Assembly: GCA_945860265.1 (NCBI GenBank)
Contig: CAMAQF010000005.1
Coordinates: forward strand, 20,320-84,319
Reading direction: 5' to 3'
From: Emticicia agri
GTDB lineage: Bacteria; Bacteroidota; Bacteroidia; Cytophagales; Spirosomataceae
Length of the DNA: 64,000 nucleotides
The translations under genes and the position numbers were made by a program. The first letter of the stretch is position 1. Each line of letters opens with the position of its first letter. Of this stretch, positions 26,666 through 34,890 are shown piece after piece. The notes below the pieces were generated by a model. That model saw only the letters and a program-made list of their open reading frames with translations, was not told the origin of the DNA and ran no database searches.

Positions 26666-26862
26666 GGCTGGTTCCATTTATCGTCTGCGTAAGCGAATTG
26701 TGGTGCAAAAGTACGGCAAAAAACTTAACACACAATAGCCCACTTCAAAAAAAAAACAAAATGCTCAAAGTTCTTACTAACATTATATCAAAAATAAGAA
26801 ATATTACATTTAAAGATTAAAAAAGAAAATATCTTCGAATTTCACGAAAAACTTTGTCTGAC

Positions 26863-26895
26863 TTTCGTAAATCCCCTTTCTCTTATCTATCTTTG
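26863..26895 (+). promoter_or_regulatory. Candidate promoter for the M14 peptidase
   Basis: TATCTTTG at 26888-26895 matches TAnnTTTG exactly, 34 nt before the start codon. A partial -33 element, TTTC at 26863-26866, sits 21 nt upstream. Confidence 0.5.
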
Positions 26896-26929
26896 AAAAA
26901 ACTTAACACTTAAAATCACTCAGCGTCAA

Positions 26930-29422
26930 ATGAGAAAGGTTTATTATTGTTTTTTCTTAATCTGCAGTTTTTTAAATTTATCGGCTCAAACCAAAACTCC
27001 CGACGAATTTTTAGGGTATACGCTCGGCACAAAGTTTAGCTTTCATCATCGTATAGTTGATTATGTGCGTCATGTAGCAGCACAAAACCCAAGCCAAGTA
27101 AAAACTGTTGATTATGGTATGACCTTTGAAGGTCGCCCACTTATGGTTGCTATCATTGCATCTCCCGAAAACCTAGTTAAGATTGAAGAAATTCGCACAA
27201 ACAACCTAAAAAGTATAGGCCTTATGGAAGGCAAACCAACAGGCAAAGTACCTGCAATTGCATGGTTAAGCTACAATGTGCATGGCAATGAAGCCGTTAG
27301 TTCAGAGGCAGTTTTAAAAGTTTTGTATGAACTTCTTAATAAAAATAATGCCACCACACAAAATGTATTAAAAAATACGGTCGTCATTCTCGACCCATGT
27401 ATCAATCCTGACGGACGTGACCGTTATGCTCAATGGTACAACCGTGTAGCTAATCAAGGCGGAAACGCTGCTCCATTTGCCATCGAACACAACGAACCTT
27501 GGCCAGGAGGGCGTTTTTCTCATTATATCTTCGACCCAAACCGTGATTGGGCTTGGCAAACGCAAGAAATTACGCAACAACGTGTAAAACTTTACAACCA
27601 ATGGATGCCACATCTTCACGCCGATTTTCACGAAATGGGCTATAACACACCGTACTATTTTCCGCCATCAGCTAAACCTTATCACGAAGATTTGAGCAAA
27701 TGGCAACGTGAGTTTCAGCAAACTTTGGGTGAATTCAGTAAAAAATATTTTGATAAAAATTACTGGCTATATTTCTCAAAAGAAAATTACGATTTACTTT
27801 ATCCAAGCTATGGTGATACTTATCCATCCTACAATGGTGCAATCGGTATGACTTATGAGCAAGGTGGCGGCGGTCGTGCTGGCTTGGCAATTGCAAAAGA
27901 CGACGGTGATACGCTTACACTTACGCAACGTATCTCACATCATTTTGCCACAAGTATGGGTTCTTTGGAGGCAATTTCAAGCCGTGCCGATAAAACTGTT
28001 GAGGAATTTACAAAGTTTTTTACTGAAAAAACTGCCAACGGCTACGGCACCTACAAATCATTTGTGATGAAAACCAAAGGAGATGAAGCGAAGATTCAAG
28101 CCCTAACGAGCCTTTTGGATAAACTACAAATCAATTATGGTTATGCGGCAAAAGAATCTATGGTAACAGGTTTTGGTTATCAAAGTTTAAAGGATGAAAA
28201 TTTAAAAGTCGAGGCTAATGACCTAATTATCAGCACCTTTCAACCAAAAGGAACATTTGTAAAGATTTTGTTTGAACCAAAAACAGCTTTAGAAGATTCA
28301 GTAACTTATGACCTAACTTCTTGGTCATTGGCCTACGCTTATGGATTAAAAGCTTTCGCAACCAAAGAAAAGTTGGCAATAGGCAGCTCAATGTTGTCAA
28401 CCACAAAAAATGCATCTTACGATGCGAAGCCTTATGCTTATGTAGCAGCATGGAAATCTTTTGAAGATGTGAAATTTTTATCAAAAATTTTGGCTGCAGG
28501 AATTAAAGTAAGATTTAATGAAAATCCGTTTGAAACTGCTGGTAGAAAATTTGATGCAGGCTCATTGATTATTACTCGAACCAATAATGAACGTTTGGGC
28601 GATAAATTTGACAAGACAATTCAGGACGCCGCTCTGGAATTTAATATCAATCTTTTAGGAACAACATCTGGAATGGTTTTGAGTGGAAATGACTTTGGTT
28701 CAGGTTCGGTCAATGTACTTAAAAATCCAAGAGTTGCTTTGATTGCTGGTGAAGGCGTTGTTTCGACAGCCTTTGGCGAGGTTTGGCATTTCTTTGAGCA
28801 GCAAATCAAATATCCTATTACGGTAATTGAAGGAAGTTCATTTACAAAAGTTCCGCTCGACCAACTCGATGTTATTGTTTTGGCTGATGGCAACTATGAA
28901 AAAATATTTGGTAATGGTGATGCATTAAAAAAATGGATACAAGGTGGAGGAAAAGTGATTGCCCTAGAAGGAGCAACTGGTTACTTTGCTGATAAAGATG
29001 GGTTTGCATTGAAACGTAAAAAAGACACCTTAGCAACCGATAAGGCTGAACTCAAAACTTATGGCACAAGAGAACGTGAAGGTATCATGGAGCAAATTCC
29101 AGGAGCGATTTTCAAGGTGGAAATTGACAAAACGCATCCGCTTGGCTATGGTACTGATGGAATTTATTACTCATTGGTGCGTGATGTTTATGCTTACGAT
29201 TACTTGAAAGATGGCTGGAATGTAGGTTACATCAAAGAGAATAATCATGTGACGGGCTTTGCAGGAAAAATTGCGAAAGAAAAAATGAAAAATACGCTAA
29301 CCTTCGGTGTGCAAGAAATCGGTCGTGGAAAAATCGTTTATATGGCAGATTCTCCTCTTTTCCGAGGTTTTTGGTATTCGGGAAAACTGATTTTTGGAAA
29401 TGCTTTATTTACTGTGAATTAG
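26930..29422 (+). CDS. M14-family zinc carboxypeptidase, exported
   Basis: 830 aa with a signal peptide (residues 1-20, ending L-S-A-Q). The M14 zinc site is visible: His118 and Glu121 in N-V-H-G-N-E-A-V-S, and the third ligand in H-A-D-F-H-E-M-G near 230-235. The catalytic Glu is expected in the M-T-Y-E-Q-G-G-G segment near 310. The N-terminal third is the peptidase domain; the remaining 500 residues resemble a fold found in long Bacteroidota M14 proteins that includes a GATase-like part (V-I-A-L-E-G-A-T-G). Likely a periplasmic or outer-membrane peptidase. Substrate unknown. Confidence 0.93.
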   Translation: MRKVYYCFFLICSFLNLSAQTKTPDEFLGYTLGTKFSFHHRIVDYVRHVAAQNPSQVKTVDYGMTFEGRPLMVAIIASPENLVKIEEIRTNNLKSIGLMEGKPTGKVPAIAWLSYNVHGNEAVSSEAVLKVLYELLNKNNATTQNVLKNTVVILDPCINPDGRDRYAQWYNRVANQGGNAAPFAIEHNEPWPGGRFSHYIFDPNRDWAWQTQEITQQRVKLYNQWMPHLHADFHEMGYNTPYYFPPSAKPYHEDLSKWQREFQQTLGEFSKKYFDKNYWLYFSKENYDLLYPSYGDTYPSYNGAIGMTYEQGGGGRAGLAIAKDDGDTLTLTQRISHHFATSMGSLEAISSRADKTVEEFTKFFTEKTANGYGTYKSFVMKTKGDEAKIQALTSLLDKLQINYGYAAKESMVTGFGYQSLKDENLKVEANDLIISTFQPKGTFVKILFEPKTALEDSVTYDLTSWSLAYAYGLKAFATKEKLAIGSSMLSTTKNASYDAKPYAYVAAWKSFEDVKFLSKILAAGIKVRFNENPFETAGRKFDAGSLIITRTNNERLGDKFDKTIQDAALEFNINLLGTTSGMVLSGNDFGSGSVNVLKNPRVALIAGEGVVSTAFGEVWHFFEQQIKYPITVIEGSSFTKVPLDQLDVIVLADGNYEKIFGNGDALKKWIQGGGKVIALEGATGYFADKDGFALKRKKDTLATDKAELKTYGTREREGIMEQIPGAIFKVEIDKTHPLGYGTDGIYYSLVRDVYAYDYLKDGWNVGYIKENNHVTGFAGKIAKEKMKNTLTFGVQEIGRGKIVYMADSPLFRGFWYSGKLIFGNALFTVN

Positions 29423-29424
29423 AC

Positions 29425-29528
29425 ACAATATGCGAGATTGGATATACGAGATGAAAAAAGCTCATTTCTTGTATCTCGAATCTTGTATCTCCTATCTCAA
29501 ATCTCGTATCTCGTATCTCAAATCTATA
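29425..29528. repeat. Repeated-word array (ATCTCGTATCT type)
   Basis: Intergenic stretch made of near-identical words: GTATCTCGAATCTTGTATCT, CTATCTCAAATCTCGTATCT and CGTATCTCAAATCTATAAA, preceded by the complementary words GCGAGATTGGATATACGAGA. Sense words and their complements can fold on each other. It sits between the M14 gene and the TIM-barrel gene, only 6 nt before the latter's start codon. Confidence 0.65.
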
Positions 29529-29533
29529 AAACT

Positions 29534-30466
29534 ATGAACAATACTCGACGCTCATTTTTAAAAACAGTTCCATTGGCTATTGGTGGAGCTTCATTGACAA
29601 GTTCATCTTATGCCGAACCAAAGAAAACTCCACAAGTGAGTAGCCGAATAAAACTCAGTGTATCGAGTTATTCATATTGGCATTTTAAGGGTGATAAATT
29701 TCCGATTGAAAAAGTAATCGACGAAGCTGCAAAATTAGGCTTAGATGGTATTGATGTTCTTCACCGACAAATGGCTGGAGAAGACAATGCTTATTTACAA
29801 AAACTAAAAAAGCACGCCTTTGTAAATGGAATTCCTATGACTTGTTTATCGATTCATCAAGGTTTTGTTTCGCCCGATAAAGCAGTTTTGAAAGAACACA
29901 TTGACCATACAATACATTGTATCGAATTGGCCTACAAAATGGGCATTCCGTGTATGCGTTTGAATACAGGTCGATGGGGAACTATCAAATCCTTCGATGA
30001 TTTTATGGCTAAACGTGGTATAGAACCTGCCATTGCTGGTTATACCGAAAATGAAGCTTTCAAGTGGTGCATTGATAGTATTCAGCAATGCCTGAAAAAA
30101 GCTGAAGAATGTGGAATTTTGTTGGCTCTCGAAAACCATTGGGGACTTGGCTCTACACCAGAAGGAATGCTTCGCATCAAAAATGCCATTGATTCGCCGT
30201 GGTTGGGGCTATTGATGGATACAGGCAATTTCTTGGAAAATCCTTATGATAAACTAGAGAAAATTGCTCCACAAACTAATTTCGTTCAAGCCAAAACCTA
30301 TTATGGTGGCGGAGAATGGTACTCGCTCGATTTGGACTACAAACGTATTGTTGATATGCTGAAAAAAGTAAATTATCAAGGCTATATTTCGATTGAATTT
30401 GAAGGAAAAGAAGACCCAAAAACTGGCGTTCAAAAAAGCGTTGATTTGTTGAGAAGTGTCTTATAA
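29534..30466 (+). CDS. Sugar phosphate isomerase/epimerase (xylose-isomerase-like TIM barrel), Tat-type leader
   Basis: 310 aa from the ATG at 29534; the frame opens 32 codons earlier but that stretch is encoded by the repeated-word array. The start gives a twin-arginine leader: N-T-R-R-S-F-L-K-T-V-P followed by an apolar stretch ending S-S-Y-A. The body matches the AP_endonuc_2/xylose-isomerase-like barrel, with metal-ligand segments A-L-E-N-H-W-G, L-M-D-T-G-N-F and S-I-E-F-E-G near the C terminus. Typical members isomerise or epimerise sugars or inositols. Exported via Tat, so periplasmic. Substrate unresolved. Confidence 0.88.
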   Translation: MNNTRRSFLKTVPLAIGGASLTSSSYAEPKKTPQVSSRIKLSVSSYSYWHFKGDKFPIEKVIDEAAKLGLDGIDVLHRQMAGEDNAYLQKLKKHAFVNGIPMTCLSIHQGFVSPDKAVLKEHIDHTIHCIELAYKMGIPCMRLNTGRWGTIKSFDDFMAKRGIEPAIAGYTENEAFKWCIDSIQQCLKKAEECGILLALENHWGLGSTPEGMLRIKNAIDSPWLGLLMDTGNFLENPYDKLEKIAPQTNFVQAKTYYGGGEWYSLDLDYKRIVDMLKKVNYQGYISIEFEGKEDPKTGVQKSVDLLRSVL

Positions 30467-30545
30467 AATACCTACTACTAATATAATAGAAAAAATATTG
30501 TGAATAGTGGCGTAGATGATACGCCACTATTTTGCGTCAACAAAA

Positions 30546-32945
30546 ATGAAGAAAGCTTTAACAATTACCCTATTATTTTTTATTTCAAATTTTGCTTTTT
30601 CACAAACTATTCCTATAAACATACGATTTATTGACATCAATAAAAATCCAATTATCGGTGCCAGTGTGAAGTTTTTCAACAGAAATGACAGTACAAAAAT
30701 TTTGTATAATTTAACTGATACTTCGGGGATTGTGAAGTTCTTGACAACATTGGGTCAATATACAATCAAGGCAACTTCAATTGGCTACAAAAATTTTGAA
30801 AAAGGTGTTTCAATAAATACTAAAAACACTTCTTTTGAATTTGTGATGCAAGATGATGCGAAGGCTTTGGCAACCGTAACTGTTGTTGCACAAAAGCCTT
30901 TGGTGAGCCAAGAAGACGACAAAACGATTATTGACCCCGAACCAATAGCCAATTCTAGTACAAGTGCTTATGAAATCATCGAGAAAACACCTGGCCTTTT
31001 TCTCGACCAAGATGGCAACATATACATCAGTAGTACATCGCCCGCTACAGTTTACATCAATGGTCGAGAGCAAAAAATGAGTTCAAGCGATATTGCTACG
31101 ATTTTGAAGACTTTACCGCCCAATAGTATCCAAAAAATTGAAATATTACGTACACCATCAGCAAAATTTGACGCCAGTAGTTCAGGTGGAATTGTGAATG
31201 TAATTTTGAAAAAAGGCGTAAAAATTGGCCGGAATGGTAGCATAAATACAGGCATGAACCAAGGGCGTTTCGGCAATCAGCTCGTGGGTTTAAATCTTAC
31301 AAATAATGATGGCAACAGAAGTTCGTATCTTAATGTAAATTATACCAATCGAAATTCTTATGACCAAATCGAAACCGCTCGAAAACTTTCGAGTGAGAAT
31401 ATTTTAGACCAAAAATCATATTCTACAACTCCAGCTCAGATTTTTTATAGTGGCTACGGTCTAAGTTTTGATGTTAATAAAAAATGGAATTTAAGCCTTG
31501 ATGGAAGAGGAACTTTTAATACCAATAAATCCGATTCAGAAAACGAAAATATCATCAAAAATTTAAGCACAAATAATGTATTTTCTAATAATTTGAATAC
31601 TGTTCAAAATAATTCCAGTGGCTTAACTTTAAATCAGGGTTTATCAACCAAGTATAAAATTGATACAATTGGCTCAGAATTGACAAGTGATTTTTCGTAT
31701 AATTATTTTTCAAATGGTGCTACCCAAAATTTCAATACTAAATTTACATATCCTACCCAAGATGCTTTGGGTGGCAACGGCGACATTCAAACCAAAAGAC
31801 AATCATTTGTTGGCCAAGTTGATTTGAAATACAAGACTTTCCAGCAAATTACCTTAGAAACAGGAATAAAAAGCTCAAATTTGTTTTTTGCCAATGTAAC
31901 CAAATATTTTACAAAAGTTGGTAGTCAACAAAGCATTGATTTGTCTCGAACTAACACTTTTGATTATCAAGAAATGATACATGCGGGGTATGTTCAAGCC
32001 TCAAAATCATTTAACAAAGTTTTAATAAAATTGGGTACACGCATCGAAAATACAAATATGTATGGGCATCAACGAATTCCAAGAGATACGACTTTCAAAA
32101 TTAATCGAACCGATTTCTTTCCATACATTTATGTTAGTAGAACAATTACGAAAATTGCGGGTTTCGACCTTACGAGTTATCTCATTTATCGTCGGTCAAT
32201 TACACGCCCTGTCTATGATTACCTCAATCCATCGCCTAGATACATTGACCAATATTTGTATGAAGCAGGAAATCCAACATTAAAACCGCAATTTACACAA
32301 AACGTTGAAGCAAATATTAGTGTTGATAATCGGCCAATTTTTGCTTTTGGACGAAATTATACACAAGATATTTTCACAAATGTAATTTATCAAAACCCAT
32401 CAAATCCGAGTGTTGCGTATAGAACTTATGATAATTTGGGTAAAAATCAAGAAACTTATTTCAGAATATTGGGGGCAATTCCCCCAGGAAAAACATACTT
32501 TTTTGTGGTTGGAACCCAATATAATCTCAATAAATATGAAGGTTTTTATCAAAATAAACCATTAACATTCGACAAAGCGAGTTGGACATTTTTTACGTTT
32601 CATCAACTAAAAATCAATAAAAATTCATCGCTTACGATGAATGGTTTTCTCCGTTTGAAAGGTCAATTACAATTTTATGAATTAAGTAATTTTGGCAGTT
32701 TGAATTTAAGTTTCAATCGTTCGTTTATGGACAAAAAATTACTCTTGACTTTATCAGCAAATGATGTTTTTTTTACCAACAATAATCAGTTTCTAATCAA
32801 TCAAGGTTCGATTTCGGCCAATGGTTTCCGAAAATCAGATTCTCGTCGATTGGGTTTCAATATTCGATATAATTTTGGTTTAAAGAAGAAAGAAAACCAA
32901 AACAATATGATGAATTTTGAGAATTTAGAAAATAATTCGAAGTAG
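30546..32945 (+). CDS. Outer-membrane beta-barrel receptor-like protein (CarboxypepD_reg plus plug-like domain)
   Basis: 799 aa from the ATG at 30546, which puts the signal peptide (M-K-K-A-L to F-A-F-S-Q) at the N terminus. Residues about 22-110 form a carboxypeptidase-regulatory-like beta-sandwich (I-D-I-N-K-N-P-I-I-G-A-S-V). Next comes a plug-like region (V-T-V-V-A-Q-K-P-L, I-I-E-K-T-P-G, V-Y-I-N-G-R-E, I-E-I-L-R-T-P-S-A-K-F-D) and then a long beta-barrel ending R-R-L-G-F-N-I-R-Y-N-F-G. This is the 'outer membrane beta-barrel family' branch of TonB-dependent proteins; the TonB box is not clear. Ligand unknown. Adjacent to a sugar isomerase-like gene upstream and an unknown 120-aa gene 24 bp downstream. 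Confidence 0.9.
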   Translation: MKKALTITLLFFISNFAFSQTIPINIRFIDINKNPIIGASVKFFNRNDSTKILYNLTDTSGIVKFLTTLGQYTIKATSIGYKNFEKGVSINTKNTSFEFVMQDDAKALATVTVVAQKPLVSQEDDKTIIDPEPIANSSTSAYEIIEKTPGLFLDQDGNIYISSTSPATVYINGREQKMSSSDIATILKTLPPNSIQKIEILRTPSAKFDASSSGGIVNVILKKGVKIGRNGSINTGMNQGRFGNQLVGLNLTNNDGNRSSYLNVNYTNRNSYDQIETARKLSSENILDQKSYSTTPAQIFYSGYGLSFDVNKKWNLSLDGRGTFNTNKSDSENENIIKNLSTNNVFSNNLNTVQNNSSGLTLNQGLSTKYKIDTIGSELTSDFSYNYFSNGATQNFNTKFTYPTQDALGGNGDIQTKRQSFVGQVDLKYKTFQQITLETGIKSSNLFFANVTKYFTKVGSQQSIDLSRTNTFDYQEMIHAGYVQASKSFNKVLIKLGTRIENTNMYGHQRIPRDTTFKINRTDFFPYIYVSRTITKIAGFDLTSYLIYRRSITRPVYDYLNPSPRYIDQYLYEAGNPTLKPQFTQNVEANISVDNRPIFAFGRNYTQDIFTNVIYQNPSNPSVAYRTYDNLGKNQETYFRILGAIPPGKTYFFVVGTQYNLNKYEGFYQNKPLTFDKASWTFFTFHQLKINKNSSLTMNGFLRLKGQLQFYELSNFGSLNLSFNRSFMDKKLLLTLSANDVFFTNNNQFLINQGSISANGFRKSDSRRLGFNIRYNFGLKKKENQNNMMNFENLENNSK

Positions 32946-32969
32946 TTAATAATCAATACATTACAAGCA

Positions 32970-33332
32970 ATGAGTTATAATATTCAAGTTTATACAGCAC
33001 AAACAATGATGGCTGAAATCGAAGCCGAATCGGAAGATTTTTTTGATAATGACAAAAACTTAATTCCGTTTACTGAAAAACAACTTATCAAATTAAGAGA
33101 GAATATTTTAAGGCATAACTTTGAAATTACGAAAGAAGATAAAAAGGGAGTTACCTTTAGAAACGACCAGTTTGAGGGCATGAAGGCAATTTTGACTTCA
33201 AATGCTCTTTACTTTCGTTCGAGTTATGATGATTCTTTTGAAATCGGAATGATTGCTTCTGAACTGACCGATTCTGACGAATTTGCTAAATATGACCCTC
33301 AAGCTGATGGCTGGGAAATTTTAGGGGAGTAA
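32970..33332 (+). CDS. Unrecognised 120-aa acidic protein
   Basis: No family recognised. The protein is soluble and acidic, without signal peptide or membrane segment. It starts M-S-Y-N-I-Q-V-Y-T and has a helical, glutamate-rich N-terminal half (E-A-E-S-E-D-F-F-D), then beta-prone text (F-E-G-M-K-A-I-L, Y-F-R-S-S-Y-D-D), with a D-P-Q-A-D-G-W-E-I-L end. It follows the outer-membrane barrel gene by 24 bp and is likely co-transcribed. The composition and codon use look like its neighbours, and the frame fills the whole gap, so I take it as a real gene of unknown role. Confidence 0.75.
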   Translation: MSYNIQVYTAQTMMAEIEAESEDFFDNDKNLIPFTEKQLIKLRENILRHNFEITKEDKKGVTFRNDQFEGMKAILTSNALYFRSSYDDSFEIGMIASELTDSDEFAKYDPQADGWEILGE

Positions 33333-33576
33333 TTCAATGATAGTAAAAATGTCGACGGTTAAACATCGTAGAATGAGATTAGTTAAAATTGAATTACTCT
33401 CATTTTAGGTATAATAAAACTAGAAATTCCTAATAATCTTGAAGTTAAACCAAGATTTTTATAGCCCAGGGTCAATAGTAGACAAGTCCACAATAAGGTA
33501 ATAAGTTTATAAACAGATATTTAGCTGTCGACCAAATTTACGATTAATTTTATTCTATTACTTAATTTAAGCGGTT

Positions 33577-33625
33577 AAATTTTGCCCGTAGGAACATCAA
33601 ATTTGGACATTCGCACAAAATTCAT
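33577..33625. repeat. Palindromic intergenic repeat, diverged copy 2
   Basis: AAATTTTGCCC at 33577-33587 is identical to the left flank of the element at 6621; the core 33588-33616 matches that copy at 22 of 29 positions, and CAAAATTC/ATT on the right matches too. The palindrome has lost several pairs, so this is a decayed copy. Like the first, it lies next to the 3' ends of convergent genes. Confidence 0.6.
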
Positions 33626-33630
33626 TAAAA

Positions 33631-34500
33631 TCAAATATCACAAATATTTACGCCCTGTTTCAAAGAAGCCAATTTATCGGCACGAATAGGAAAGAATTCT
33701 TGGGCAACGAAGCCTTTAAAACCTGTTTCGGCAATGGCACTCATAATAGCTGGATAATAAATCTCTTGAGTTTCGTCAATTTCATGACGCCCTGGCACTC
33801 CACCAGTATGATAATGAGCAATATATTTATGATTATCACGTATTCGGCGAATGATGTCTCCCTCCATTATCTGCATGTGATAAATGTCGTATAGTATCTT
33901 AAAATTATCAGATTCAATATTTTTACAAAGTTCAACGCCCCAATCAGTGTGGTCGCACATATAATCTGGGTGGTCAACTCTACTATTGAGTAATTCCATT
34001 ACGATTGTCACGTTTTTCTTTTCGGCATATTTCATAATTTTCTTCAATCCTATTGCAGCGTTTTTTAGGCCATCTTCATCGCTAAGTTTTTTCTCACGAT
34101 TTCCCGAAAAACATATTAAATTCTTGAATCCTGCCTTCGATGTTTCATCAATCAAATATTTATACCATTCTTCCAAACCTTCGTGGTTTTCTTTTTTATT
34201 CCAGCCATTTATTATGCCAAATTCTTTGCCGATTCCGGAAACCATCGCACAAGTAAGGTCGTATTTTTTTACGGTTTCAAACTCATCAACATTTAGCAAT
34301 TCGATTGATTGTAAGCCTATATTTTTGGCTGCTCGACAAAGAGAATCAAGGTCGATAGAGTCGTAGCACCAACGACAAACTGAGTGATTGATACGTCCTT
34401 GGAGTGAGGCTCCCATGATATTATCGGCAGCCTCAAGGCGAGAAGCGACTGCTTCTGTCATAACAACTGAGGCGGTTGCTCCTTCTACAGTTTTTTTCAT
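33631..34500 (-). CDS. Hydroxypyruvate isomerase-like TIM barrel protein
   Basis: 289 aa. The body matches the hydroxypyruvate isomerase (Hyi) group of xylose-isomerase-like barrels: I-N-H-S-V-C-R-W near 37-44, I-V-M-E-L-L-N-S-R, L-Y-D-I-Y-H-M-Q-I-M-E-G-D, and Y-H-T-G-G-V-P-G-R-H-E-I with A-Q-E-F-F-P at the C terminus. It would interconvert hydroxypyruvate and tartronate semialdehyde or act on related sugars. The first 30 residues (K-T-V-E-G-A-T-A-S-V-V) resemble the tail of a Tat leader whose twin-Arg part is missing; codons just upstream of the ATG are in frame up to a nearby stop. The start may therefore be off or the leader degraded. Confidence 0.85.
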   Translation of the reverse strand: MKKTVEGATASVVMTEAVASRLEAADNIMGASLQGRINHSVCRWCYDSIDLDSLCRAAKNIGLQSIELLNVDEFETVKKYDLTCAMVSGIGKEFGIINGWNKKENHEGLEEWYKYLIDETSKAGFKNLICFSGNREKKLSDEDGLKNAAIGLKKIMKYAEKKNVTIVMELLNSRVDHPDYMCDHTDWGVELCKNIESDNFKILYDIYHMQIMEGDIIRRIRDNHKYIAHYHTGGVPGRHEIDETQEIYYPAIMSAIAETGFKGFVAQEFFPIRADKLASLKQGVNICDI

Positions 34501-34837
34501 AGCATTTCGGTTAGATCTGTTGTTTTCTATCAGTATATTTTTTCCTCACAAAATAGGGCCTAGTGTGTAAATCAGTTGATTTGAATAGATGAGCAATTTA
34601 ATGCAAAAAAATTAATTGTAAACTACTTACAATCAAAATAGCATTGAAATAGAATAAAAAACTTGGTTAAGGGTATTAGGATATGAAAGTTTACAAAACG
34701 TATATTTTATACATATCGACCAAAACAAATTAACACACAGGAGATAAAAAATTTAGCTTCCAAGGTAAGTAGGAGGCACAAATAAATGACCGCCAATGGA
34801 ACATTTAGTATGAGTATTGTTTTGTAAAATAGTCACA
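34501..34837. other. Intergenic region upstream of the hydroxypyruvate isomerase-like gene
   Basis: About 340 bp, A/T-rich. It must hold the promoter of the gene reading leftward from 34500, but no exact TAnnTTTG element was found on that strand. No gene seen. Confidence 0.4.
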
Positions 34838-34838
34838 T

Positions 34839-34881
34839 AAAAAACAGCATGATAAATCAAAAGCTTATGACGCTGTTTTTT
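34839..34881 (-). terminator. Terminator after the DUF1593 gene
   Basis: Arms AAAAAACAGC and GCTGTTTTTT (10 bp) around a long loop that holds a partly complementary inner stem; on the minus strand it ends in a T-run. It lies 10 nt past the stop of the gene ending at 34891. Confidence 0.65.
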
Positions 34882-34890
34882 GTCAAATTA

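Noticed and set aside
29425-29528. CRISPR-like array
   Set aside because: The repeated words are short, contiguous and without unique spacers; no cas genes are in the window.
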